From assembly GCA_030248215.1 (NCBI GenBank), contig JASANG010001676.1:62001-126000 (forward strand): a DNA stretch of 64,000 nucleotides, read 5' to 3'. The notes under the pieces were generated by a model. It worked only from the letters and a program-made list of their open reading frames with translations. It was not told where the DNA came from and did not search any database. The stretch is from Enoplolaimus lenunculus (Eukaryota > Nematoda > Enoplea > Enoplida > Thoracostomopsidae). Position numbers and translations under genes: made by a program. Below, one piece after another: positions 11,706-23,499 of this stretch (position 1 is the stretch's first letter; each line of letters starts with the position of its first letter).

Positions 11706-12300
11706 GTTGTTTTTACCTCCGGTTGCACCCTGCTGTACGCACCCCTTTCCTATGATGTACGTGTAGTTTTACTGAGCGAAATGTTTTTCTAAAATACGGT
11801 AGCATAGTTGTTTTTTCTAAAATTTTCTATTGTAGACTAAACACAGCAGCTAAAATGTACAAAAAAAGATTTTAGTTTACGTACAGAATTTTAGTTTTGT
11901 TTACATATTTTTGCTACGGACAGTTGCAAGCGAGTCTACGAGTCAGGGTCGGTACAGCCACCCTCCATACTCGTTATTTCGGTGGGACCCCACGTCTAAA
12001 CGGGCCCCCTACTCTAATCGGTTGAAACAAAAACTGCCGAAGTTTTAAAATGTGTCTGGCGTCTCGTTCGCTTCGCCCGCGAGTATGGAGGTCGCCGCCC
12101 TGGAGTTTGGGGCAGCCCCTGCCCCTATCTGTTCCGGCACTGGAACTAGCGTGGGGGAGAGTTTTCGTTTGTTTTTGAAATTTCAATTTCGAAAAAGTTT
12201 GTACTTTTGACAAGAATTACAACAACGATTTGAAGAGATTTAAAACTAGAATGTAAATTGCCATTGCATAGAAAACATTTTTTAGTATATTTTTTTATAC

Positions 12301-13540
12301 TTTTATAATTCATCTTTTAGCTCTTTCACTCTCTCCCCCCCACCTCTTCTTTATTCCTTCTCTCTCTACCCCCTTTTCTCCCCTCCCAAACTTTTCCCTT
12401 TTTCTTTTGATATTTAAAATAAAACTCATTATCTACTTCTACGTTGTTTGTCTCTTAGACATCTCATTCCCTCCCCCCCCCCCGCACTCTCGTATATTTC
12501 CCTTTTCTACTCTTTTTTTTTCTTCGTCTCTCTTTTTTTTCCTTCGTTTTTTTTTTCTTTCAATTATCTTTTATCCATTTTTTTTCTTTACTTTTTTTTT
12601 TTTTTTTTCTTATTCTTACTTTTACTATCATCTGCAATTACTCTAGCTTATTCAATCCTTCATTTTTCTTGTTTTATTTTTCTTTTAATTATATTTTCAT
12701 ATCCTAATACTAAATTAATTTAATTATTTTATTTAAATCTTTTACCTTATCATTTCCCTAAACTAATCTCTTTTCCACAACCTCCCTTTTCATTTCTATT
12801 TTATTTTTAATTATTATTTAATTATAATATATTTTATTTTATACTATACTTTTATACAAAAAATACTCTACTCTCTAGATACACCCCTTACTTTTAGACA
12901 CCTTCTTTGACCCTATATTGATTTTTTCCCTTTAATTTTTTATTACTCTATTTTTATCTATCTTACTCCTTTCATATCCTCTCCACTTTCACCAATTCTT
13001 CGCTACTCCTCAGATATTACTCTTCATTATACTTCGCTACTTAATTATATAAACACCCCACGTTAAAATTACCCTACACTACCATACATTCTACTCTCTC
13101 CGCTCTCTCCCTCATCACATAACTTTTATTTATTTATTATAACTTTCCTTCCTCTACCTTCTTTCCATTTGCTTTAATACTCCTACTCATTCACTCTACA
13201 TACCATCCCCCCACTACTTCCCCCCCCAAACTAAAACTAACCTCCCTACCCTTTCTCTCTTTTTTTCATTCTATACAATTACACTTTTATATTCATCACA
13301 TACACTATACTAATTCATACTAATCTAATCTACTTACCTTTTTTACCAATTCTTATATACTATTATTATATATACTACTTTTATTATCTCCATCTTTATT
13401 CTACTACAAATAAATTTATTTATAAATATATATTACTAATTATACATAACAATAAATCTATATAACATTAACTACCACATATTCTACCAACTTTTTTTTT
13501 TAATATTATTATTACAAATTATATATTTAAAATTATTAAA
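12301..13540. other. Guanine-depleted A/C/T tract, 1.2 kb
   Basis: The + strand is almost free of G: by eye about 23 G in 1,240 positions, and none from 13201 to about 13540, while C remains common. It opens with T/C-rich runs (12330-12620, including long T runs) and grades into A/T/C sequence. The open frames here are Phe/Ser-rich artefacts of the pyrimidine tract. No repeat unit, gene or promoter could be recognised. Confidence 0.85.
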
Positions 13541-14249
13541 GTTTGAAGAATTACGGCTGAAAAGTTTTTTTGCCGAGTGCCTAAAGCCCACATTTTTTCA
13601 ATTTACAATTGCAAGGTTTGTTACTGTGCATGGGATATTCGGCGGATCCAACAATTTTGGACGCGTGGCGCTGTGTATGGCAAAAGTTAGGAAACGCAAA
13701 TTTTCACTGTATGCTATATATGTGACAATTTTATAAGAGGGAAAAACTGTAAGGTTGGGATCTTACCAATGTAAAAAATTTTTGGACGAGGGCATATGCG
13801 ACTCTCCACTGGATCCGCTAGTTTTGTTTGTGGTGTTTGTCGTTGTTGAGGGGTTATGTTACAGCATACAGTAAAGTCGTCGTCAGACCCCGCTGAAGTA
13901 TTTGTTTCGGGTAATAATTCAACTTCAATTAACCCGTTTGAACCTAACAGATTTATATACTTTCTATTTGGAATGGGTTTAAATTATCCGTCGAATATTA
14001 AAGGTAACTCCATTAATACCTTGTATTCTTTACCCTCAGCTTTTCATTAACAGGAAAACTTACCTGTTGTTGCAGTGGCGGATTCAGATATTTCTGACAG
14101 GAGACCGCGTGATACCAGTGAAGAAAAAGCCCACGAATGTGAAGCGGGGCGAGAAGTCGAACGAAATTTTAGTCGGAAATCTAAGCACAAAATTTCAAGT
14201 TTGGTCGCTGTTGGGGGCCTACGTCTCTGTGACCCGTCTTAGAATTGCC

Positions 14250-14440
14250 GGCCAATGTTACTTTACGGGGCGTAACAGTAGAATGTGTTCCTAAGCGTAA
14301 GCCTAAGGCTAAGCTAAGCGTTGCAAAAATGTGTTCCTAAGCCTAAGCCTAAGCCTAAGCAAGAAATGCAACCTAGAATCGAAACCTACTCTTTTATAGA
14401 CTCACCAGAAACCTGGACGCCCCTTAAAGTAACATGGGCC
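14250..14440. mobile_element. GGCC-family element with TAAGCC repeats, 8-bp duplication
   Basis: Starts GGCCAATGTTACTTTACGGG and ends CCCCTTAAAGTAACATGGGCC, near-perfect inverted repeats. Flanks GAATTGCC (14242-14249) and GAATTGTC (14441-14448) form an 8-bp duplication with one mismatch. The interior has two blocks of TAAGCC units. Confidence 0.8.
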
Positions 14441-15554
14441 GAATTGTCAATCGTTTTACTGTTGCAAATTTTGACCCACTCCAAAATTACATCAGTTGAA
14501 CACAAGAGGATTAAAGTAGAAAGATATCTGTGTTTTTTTCGAGATAACACTTTAAAAATATAAAATCATATGCAACTCTGAGTAAAATTTATTTAACTCA
14601 AGTAGTAGTGACGGAGTCAGAAATTTCACACGGCGGCGGGGGGGGGGGGAATCGCGTGGCGTACGACAGTTGGAAAAAAAGTCACAAACGAAGCGAACCA
14701 GAAACCAAACGCAATTTCGGTACTAAATGTTATTGCAACATTTTGGGTTTGATCCTTGTGGCACGAACCATGGCCTGTGTGTGTCCCTTTACTTGGATGC
14801 GCCAGGGTCAAGGGGTACGTATGTTGTGGACGCTCAACGTCGATGAGAGAATGTGACGAAATATTAGTAATTCACCCATTTGTAGTTTGCTCTTTTTTTG
14901 AAATTTTATTTTTTTATATTTAATCTGATGATCGTAGGTGTGAAACGATTATAATAGGGGTGACATGTGCCCGAAAAAACACAGTCTAGCGGCGGATTCA
15001 GAAATGTGTGACCGAGGGAGACACACATAATATATTTTGCGAAAAACGTAGCGATCGAAAAGCCAAACGCAATTTTCGGTGGTGAAAAAGTAAAAATTTG
15101 TAAAACAGATGGGATAGTTGGGACACTTGGGACAGTTGAGCCAGTTAGGACAGATGGGACAGTTTGGACACTGCTATTTTTTGTATTAAAAAACGATTTG
15201 ACGGGGCTGCGTGCAATTATATAATCAAAGAAGTCTTGTAACCGAAGCGATCGAGAAGCCAAACGAAATTTTCGTAGCGCAAACCCGACAATTTGTAAGG
15301 TAAGGAGGGACTTTACCATTTTATCAAAAAATGTTCCGATGTGGGGCGCACCCTGCCTACTCTGGTTTCGCCCCTGAAATAGACATAACCTTAGCGAAAT
15401 GATTGAATAAGAGGGGTGGGGTTCTACCCCCCGCCCTGCCAAAAGTGTTATCAGATACTGAAGTTTCTTTGCTAGGTAATTTTAATGCTAGTTGTTTACC
15501 TACAGTAGGTCCAGCCCCAAAAATTGGCCCAATGATTGGATTCATAAAATACTG

Positions 15555-15970
15555 CAGTGACCCGAATAAGAGAGGGATTGAGTGATATTTATTTAGAGCT
15601 CGACTCTCCAGATGGCACCCCCATCGCTATTGGGTTCCGAACAGTTGTTGATATTTCAATCCGGCTCCAGGTATTTGAGCCAGACACCTTTAACTTAAGC
15701 CGGCCATTTTCGATGTTTTTAGGCTTTCGTTACTTTAGGAATACACTTTGCAGATTTGAGATGCTGCTATGAATGAGTAATGAATCAAATTCTGTACTGA
15801 ACTTAATTTAATCTTGCAAGCATTTAGACAACCTAATTAGGGTGATTGTCGTCTATTCACCAATTATCTTAGTCTCTTCCATTTAGGCCTCTGGTTAAGG
15901 AAATGGATTTCTATCAGACTCAAATTAAGGACCCTGGAATCTTATTACCCCCCATCTTCTTTGGGTCACA
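15555..15970. repeat. GTGACCCGAATAAGA-family element, about 400 bp
   Basis: Begins CAGTGACCCGAATAAGAG and ends TCTTCTTTGGGTCAC, its inverted form. Internal landmarks are GAATGAGTAATGAATCAAAT and a TCAGACTCAAATTA block. Sister copies: 37645-38035, 39703-40255 (interrupted) and 48750-49150. No coding capacity. Confidence 0.65.
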
Positions 15971-16417
15971 GTATGCGTATCCTATATACGCATGTGCCAG
16001 TTTGTTGAGGGGGGAAATTGTAGGGTAGACTCCTTATTGCGTATCTGATCCCAAATCCATTAACCAAGAAAAGTTTTGTGATTGTTGCAAAAGAATTTAT
16101 TACGAAAACAACGTCTAGTTTCTTGCTTACTTTGCTTGGTTGACTTGTTTCGTGCATCTTGCGTTCAAATCACCATTTCGACCCGACACAAAACTTGGAA
16201 TTTTCATTCGGACACCAAGCTATACTGTAACTCTGTTCCTGGTTCCATAGACCCCGTCGAATTGACAATCCTGTTCGGCCGAAAATACAGGCGCGAGGGG
16301 AGGATGCACCGCCCATCCCTATGGATATTATCGCAACCTCAGGCCGAAAAACTTATCGGCAGCATTAAAAAAATTTTATGTTAACAAAAATTTGCTTACA
16401 ATACCTAGAAATCTGGC

Positions 16418-16542
16418 CAGGCCCGTAGCCAGCTGGGGGGGGGGGCTAAAAATTTTTCAGGAAGGGACAGACATTTTCTTGGGCGGACCAAAATTCTTCC
16501 AGGGGGGCTGATCCCGCCTGCCCCTCCTTGGCTACGGGCCCG
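16418..16542. mobile_element. CCCGTAGCC-family hAT-like element with 8-bp duplication
   Basis: Starts CAGGCCCGTAGCCAGC and ends TTGGCTACGGGCCCG. Flanks AATCTGGC (16410-16417) and AATCTGCC (16543-16550) agree at seven of eight positions. The CAGGCCC start is close to the hAT consensus. Confidence 0.8.
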
Positions 16543-18095
16543 AATCTGCCCGTCTCTAATACCAATTCCTAGTTGTGGACCTGAAATGCTGACTACGGCT
16601 AGTGGCCGTTTTCAAATCGCCAATAAATAGCTTAGTCCTAACGATGGAAAAGATATTCTTTAGTAAAATATCAAATGCAATGCCGCAATCTTTGATAAGG
16701 GTATACGCTTGATCTGCGCAAGATTAGGCTGTATATTTAGTTTTTGCACCAATATTTTCTATATTAACAGTTTTGTCATTGTCAACAAAACGCGTTCAAT
16801 ATTTTGCTTGTGTTTACATGTAGGATATACACACTTTTCGTCTTGTGTTCAAAGTTGCAATTGCTGCAGTGAACTGCAGTCTGCACTACTAAAGTGTGCA
16901 TTGCGATGTAGAAAAATTACAGGTGCAATGTATTTCACAATACATATATTATGGGCACGGTGGCAGTCATGTCGCCAGGGCATGTATGGCTGAAGGCTTA
17001 CGCTAAAATTTCATGGGAACGCTAGGATTTCGTACGTTTAATAAGCTGGGACGGCGCTGGAATTTTTTTAGGGAGGGGGGACTGACGTCCCCCTGGCCGT
17101 CTTGATTACGGGCGCGGCGGTGTTGTTGTGGTGGTGTGAACATCGTGAGTTGATCATTTTTACAACTTATCAAATATGCGTCTGAGCGCTGAAAGGATTC
17201 GAGGGCGACAGCCAGGCCTTGTGCCCAGGCAACAGGGATGAAAACCAATGTATTATGATTTAAGTACTCAAATTGTGTTTGGTCGCTGGTTCGCGATCCT
17301 TTTTGGCCATTACATATCAAGCCGGGCCCCAATCAGACGTTAGTGAATCGACCGTTGTTTTTGAATGATATATTTCTAAGGACGCTGTTGTCTAAAATCG
17401 AGGAATTAGACAAACTCATTTTTAGTATTTTCTATTTTTTTAATTGTTTGTTGTGTACCGTTTTTGTAGCGTAAAATGTGTTTTGTATGTAATTTTAGAA
17501 CTGTGAATTTGTGTAACTGCGTCAATTATTTAACTTTGATGGTCATTTATAGGTGTTTTTTGACATTATTTTTCAACCAGCTCCTATTTCTAGCATGATT
17601 CGGCCGTGGTTTTATGCCGTAGGTAGGGTGACCCTATCTCTTAGTTGGGCTCTTCGGCGGGGGTCCCAACCACTCAGCCGAATCCCTCGAGTGGTAGTCT
17701 GCCCCCAAATTGACGCCCCTGCATTTTTTCAGAGTGTGGGCTGCATATAATCTCGACGTATATATTGTATACTTTGAAAATTTAATATCGAGTAGAAATA
17801 GCCAAAAACGCCGTTAAATGATCCCAATAGCCTAAATCTGATTTTAACCCTAAGCCTATTAGTCCAATCAATATGTGTGTGTCGAAATTTTTCAGGGAGG
17901 AAAGTAAACCAGCACCCTAATTTGCAGTACCATCAACTTCATATACTATATATTATGTTAGTGTTATTTTTTTGAATTGGTTTTGCATATAACGCTCTGT
18001 TTACATATTGCAAACTCAGCCCCGTAGCCAGCTCGACTTGCTCGCGAGTCAAAGTCTTAGGAGTGATATACGGTTGAAATAAGTAGCTTTACATG

Positions 18096-18262
18096 CAAGC
18101 CCGTAGCCAGCTCACCTTGCTAGGGGGCCAAAATTTTTCATGCGGGGCATTCAAGGGTTTTTAATGACTTGCAAGTAAAGTTGAAAAATTGCAAGGGGGG
18201 GGGTTGGGGCAAATTTCTCCAGGGGGGCGGAGCCCCCCTGGCCTTCCTTGACTACGGGCCCG
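18096..18262. repeat. CCCGTAGCC-family element
   Basis: Starts AAGCCCGTAGCCAGCTC and ends TTGACTACGGGCCCG, with the usual G-rich interior. Flanks TTTACATG and TTTACGAG agree at six of eight positions. A fragment of the same family begins at about 18021. Confidence 0.7.
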
Positions 18263-19144
18263 TTTACGAGAGCCGTCAAATCATAGCTTGTGGGGGAGAA
18301 AATATTTTTACTGGGGTTGCGCTCCTGTGCGTCGTCCTGTACGGTGCCCGTGCGAACTGCAGCGAGATATGCTGCAATAATACTGGCTATTTATTGTTTT
18401 GCAATTAATTGCGTTATCAGTAATCAAAACAACGTATTATATATATTATATATAAGCTTATATATTAGGGAATACAATATATCTAAATATACCATTGATA
18501 CGTTAGATAAGACAATATTGGCAGTATGTCAGCGGCAACTGCAATAAAACTAAGTATAGGTATTGTTTTCTTAAAAAGTGTTATAAACTATATTTAAGCC
18601 AGCTAAGGTTAGTTTAGGTTTAATTTTTTTAAATTGTTATTTTTCTAAATTTGAACATAAGTTGGCAAAGATACACACGTCGACCAACTGGCTCGTTTTC
18701 GATTGGTTTGTTAGCTTGAAATTGGTCAAGTTTGAAGTAAATACAGCTGGGTATTGCAGAAAAGACACAACTTAAATTTATAACATTCTACGCATGGAAT
18801 ATGTTCTGTGATTGGGAAATATATTTTAGTAATTTTTGAAGTTTGAGTAATATTATTATGCCCCCTCCTGTATACTCTTGTATATTATTTTCTGGTTTCC
18901 GCTTTGCAATCATGTATATTACTGATAGTCTAAGTCACAACAGGTCTAATAAACTGTTGAAAAATTTCATAGAGGCAAACGAACATTTCAGATATTTTCA
19001 AAACTGGACTAAGACTTTTGAGGCAATATTATTGTTTGTGTCATAGCAAAACTACTCGGCTACGGGTTAGTACTGGTATGCTTAATTGAAACCTATATTT
19101 AAATGTACTATTTTTTAATAAAATATTTTTATTTTTTCAAATTC

Positions 19145-19390
19145 AAATTTTAAAAATGTCACAATCGATTTATACGACGGTGGCGGTAGATTCAAACGAA
19201 AACTTTGCCAGGGTTGGCCTACTTGCCCGAGGTTAGGCTACATTTAACTACGTTGGTTAAGGGGCCCTGTTCGGTCAAACTTGTACCTCCGCACGCAGTT
19301 CACAGAATGTTGTAGGTCTTCGATTTTCTTCTAATAAAATATTTATTTTTTAAAATTAATTTTTAAAATTAATCAAATTCAAAAGACACA
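19145..19390 (+). repeat. Partial upstream duplicate of the start region of the 1,890-residue gene
   Basis: At 19162-19215 the sequence reads ACAATCGATTTATACGACGG followed by TGGCGGTAGATTCAAA. This matches the real start region at 19388-19440 (ACAATGGATATATACGACGG, then TGGCGCTGGTGCCGAGATTC). Both are preceded by AATAAAATATTT and an AT-rich run. The upstream copy has its own ATG at 19156 in a different frame and stops after about 26 codons. It looks like a local duplication of promoter-proximal sequence. Confidence 0.55.
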
Positions 19391-19565
19391 ATGGATATAT
19401 ACGACGGTGGCGCTGGTGCCGAGATTCAAATTCAAATGAAAGTTCACATTATGACCGATGCGCCTGGTGAAATTAAATACAACTCAGGGATCATCGCTGG
19501 AAGCAACGCGGCGTCGGCGATGAACGCAATCACTGGTGCTACTCCGATCATTACTGACTCGTCAG
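19391..19565 (+). CDS. Exon 1 of the 1,890-residue protein
   Basis: Encodes residues 1-58 plus one base. The start follows an AT-rich stretch with AATAAAATATTT. The residues (MDIYDGGAGAEIQ, then MKVHIMTDAP) match nothing I know and lack the low complexity of later exons. The donor TCAG/GTGAGT is good. Intron 1 carries a CTCAAATG-family element right after the donor. Confidence 0.7.
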
Positions 19566-22500
19566 GTGAGTTAATCGTTGGCTTGTGTCCGAAGACCGGA
19601 TTCGCAAATGCGTATCTAGGCCCATATTCTCAAATGCATATAGCACTTATAACCAGTTAGTAATCGGTTTTCAAACTAACGAACTGTTGCAGTTACAGAC
19701 GTGAAAATTTGCACAGTAGCAAAGAAAATGGAATGCAATAAATGTGCTGAATTTCAAACCTCACTATTCCCTGCTTCGACAGTTACAAGGCCTATCACCG
19801 ACTTGTAATAGGTGCTACACACATTTGAGAATACGAGCTCTACCGTCTATCACCAGATAGTGATAGGTTTTCAAACTCACGAACGCTTGCAGTTGCGGAT
19901 CTCAAAATTTGTACAGAAGTAAAGGCAGATTATGTCTGAAAAATGAGCTGAACGTCGAAGTGTACAAGAACTATCAACAACTGGCAATAGATCCTACATA
20001 CGTTTAAGGATGCGTGCATTGGTTTTAAAGCAGAAGCCGACAAAATTGAAACTTGTTCGTATATTTGAACTTCTTATGACCTCCCATAGATCGTTTTATT
20101 TTTATTTTTGAAAGTAATATCTCCAGCACAACATCAATCTTCCGCTATTTGAACGGTGTTTGAGGTTTTGAAATTAATTAACATTTCCATATTTAGCTAC
20201 AGTTTCGTTTTTTTGTTTGTTTTAGCTGAAAACATTTTGCCTGCCCCAGTAAATGCAACCACCATACAACGCGGTTCGGCAGCAACCACACCGACCACTG
20301 AGCCTTTGACCGCTCCAATGCAGACCCCTCAAATTCAACCTCTGGATACCTCTGGAGAAGAATTAGCTCGTGCTGGTACTATTTCTGAATCGAATACGCA
20401 ACCAAAAGTTGTTTGCGACTCAGAAGATCAAACTCCGCCCAATGGAAACGTCACAAGCTTAAGCAACCAATCGAAACGCGATAAACCACCAACTGGCCAA
20501 TCAGAAGGCGTTGATGATGCAAAAGGTTGTATGACAGGACAAGATAATCAAAAGAAACGCAAACATCATCATCATACGTGTAGTAAGCATCAACATCATA
20601 CGTGTCGGAAACATCAAAACAAACCGCGATCACACAAGCAACATAGCGAGTATTGTAAATATCGACAACGGCTGAAACAACTTCAACCTGACTTAGAATC
20701 GCTGGCGACGACACAGCTCGATTCAACGATGAATTCAATTTGTAAGTTAGTTAAATTGAAAAATGTCCAAAGTTTAAAAAATTGCAAATTTTTAAATTTA
20801 GCAAAATTTTACAAAACTTTAAAATTTAACTTTAAAATGTTCGAAAATTTAAAAAATTGTTACTTTTTAAATTAAACAAAATTTTAAAATTTAAATTTAA
20901 AAATTTTAAATTTAAAAATTTTCGAAAGTTTAAAAAAATTGTAACTTTCTAAATTTAACAAGATTTTAAAATTTAAATTTAAAAATTTTAAATTTAAAAA
21001 TTTTCGAAAGTTTAAAAATTGCAGGATTTTAAATTTGAACAATAGTTGCCAGCGAAGTAGATTCGATCGAGACATCAGACTTTTTGATTTTACACAGCTT
21101 GGGTGACAGGCAATGGTACTGAAGGCGTAGCCTACAACGCCAGTGAAGGACTGCCATTTGTGTATCTGCGTAACTTCAGGGGGGCATATATTTTATCCCA
21201 TTTTTTGTAATTTTGTTCACGTTTATTAATGTCACTTTGGTTTTGTATTAAACATCAAATTATATATTAATTATGTGTATTATGCAATTATTATTTTTTT
21301 TTTGCTTTTAGTAAACGGAAGCGAATTAACTGCATGCAGCAGTCAACAAGATTTGCTCAGTAATGGCTTTTGTGCGATCGAAGAGTACCCAAACGACGAT
21401 AACTTTGACCTGCCAGAAGAATTATGCTTCAACCAAGCGCTGGTTACACCTCCGGCTCCATTACCGCGAAGTACCAGTCAGCCAGAAATGAATAAATACG
21501 CGAATGATCACATAGCTACACCAGTAGCTACAGAAAATTCGCGGACGCTAACTCCGGCCGATTGCTTGAGTGGTGACTTTGCGACAGATTCGCCGATTCA
21601 CTTGAGTTTACGGCAACTTTCGTCAAATTTATACAAGCACTTTCGGCCAGGGTCCGCGTTGGACCCAGGGCATGAAGATCCGTTTCAAAAACGTGAGTTT
21701 CCAGAACAAACAAATGCGACTTCTGCGATACCTTCGGAACACAGGGATAGTGGCCTATCGGGGACATCGAGCCATGAGCGAGGATCAAACCTTTCAGACG
21801 TGCCAGAGGCTGTTTTGAGCCTGGATCGACCCTATCTACCCACGGAGAAAAATACTGGAGTTATGAGACCCACGGCGTTTAAGCCAATTATGCCATCTTC
21901 GTCAGATGGCACGCAGGAACCTTCAAGCCACTTACAGGTACCGTTTGAAGGGCCACAACGAAACTTACGCCACGTCGATTCAACGTCAACCGTACGAAGC
22001 CAGCAATCGTCGACGAATGGCATTGATTTTAGCTGCCAACAGTCATTTGAAGGGTCATCTATCGCTCCCCAATCAACAACATCGCTCGGGGTACAAACCC
22101 GGCCATCGGAACATATTGGTACATCGACTGAAGATATGAGCAAGTCTCAGACCCGGTATGCTTCCGCTGAAGCACAAACAACTACAGCTGGCGACGAATC
22201 AAGCTCCGAAACGGCTGTAAGGGAACATTTGCACCACCAGGATGAAAAATGGGCCGGACCCTGCAATGCTTTGGATGCTACGCCCGCCGGATATCAGGTC
22301 CCCTCGAAAATGCCTGCTGCTCAACAAACCCAAACCGAACCGGTGATTTTACCTCGAAAAAGTTTGGAACGATCGAAAATTGCTCAAACTGATACTAGCT
22401 ATGTCATTAGCACGCAATCTGACATAGCTACTAGTTCAACGCAGAAAAAGCCAACTTCTGTTTCAGTCGGCGCATGTCAGACGGACCCGGAACCCAAACC

Positions 22501-23468
22501 TGTACCGAGAGATGTCCGGGCGACTAAAGTAGACAAATGTGTCCAGCGGTCGGTGACACCAACATATCCGGTTGGTGTCCAACAAATTGTCGCCGTGTTT
22601 GAATCGAACGATATAGACCGAGACCCTTTGTTGCCTCAAAATAATCGTGATTTTGCCGGAAGGCTAGCGGCATACGAACCTAGATTGAAACCGGAAGCAG
22701 CGAAGCCTGGCCGTTATGAAGTGCCGGATGTCAGATCCGAGCATCATAAGTACAAACTGAATTCAAGTACTGGAGCGCTCGATGGTATAGGCAGCCGAGA
22801 ATTCGGCAGATATCTGATCCCACCAGGGCGAGATTTAATGCTGTCTTTAAGTCCGCGGAGTCGGCGAAAGTTGATGGAGGAACATGCGGCGATCACTGAA
22901 ACATCGTTTTCTGCGTCGTACGAAAATTTGACATCGGCAGGAACGCTGAATCGTGAAGAAACGCAAGAAACAACCAAAGTTGAGCATTATTCAAAAGTTG
23001 AAGAGTATAGCGACGGTCAAGAAGATCAAGCAACTGGAGAAGTCGATCCGATTGTGATACCGATACTAGCGGAAGAACCAGTTCGAAGGTTTGGGTTGCG
23101 GAAAAGTGGGCTCGAACACGGTGGACAAGACCAAGTATCGAGAGAAGGAACGCAAGAATCAAGGTCTCTGGGGAACCTACGGACACCACTTGAACCACAA
23201 GGCGCTGAGAATAATTCGGTTGGTGACAGTGGCAGCGAGTGTTCCTTGCAACATCCGTCATTGTTTGAAATTGCTAAATTGCTCAAGCAACAAGAACTTA
23301 AAGATAATACTGACCGAGGATATCGGGAGCGAGAGTTCACCAATGAACAACGCGTACAAGAAGAACGAGATGGTAAATATGAATGGCAGTCGCGACAGCA
23401 ACAAGAACAACAACAACAACGACAACAACAACAACAACAACAACAACAAGAACAACAACAACAACAAG

Positions 23469-23499
<31 letters not shown>

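Larger units (their letters stand above)
3445..19390. other. Intergenic region, 16 kb, packed with short DNA-transposon-like repeats
   Basis: No gene is supported in this stretch. All open frames are short, start in repeats or low-complexity sequence, and lack coherent splice sites. The region holds copies of at least nine short interspersed repeat families (the best are listed separately), the G-poor tract at 12301-13540, and AT-rich unique sequence between them. Parts with nothing recognisable include about 3740-4900, 7170-8250, 13560-14060, 16560-17000, 17340-17990 and 18410-19140. Confidence 0.6.

Noticed and set aside
12407-12723. Phe/Ser-rich membrane-protein-like open frames
   Set aside because: They come from long T and C runs in the G-poor tract and have no start context, splice sites or composition of a real protein.
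14067-14856. A chain of three open frames of about 80 codons
   Set aside because: They overlap GGCC and GGCGGATTCAG-type repeats; no consistent protein or splice sites.
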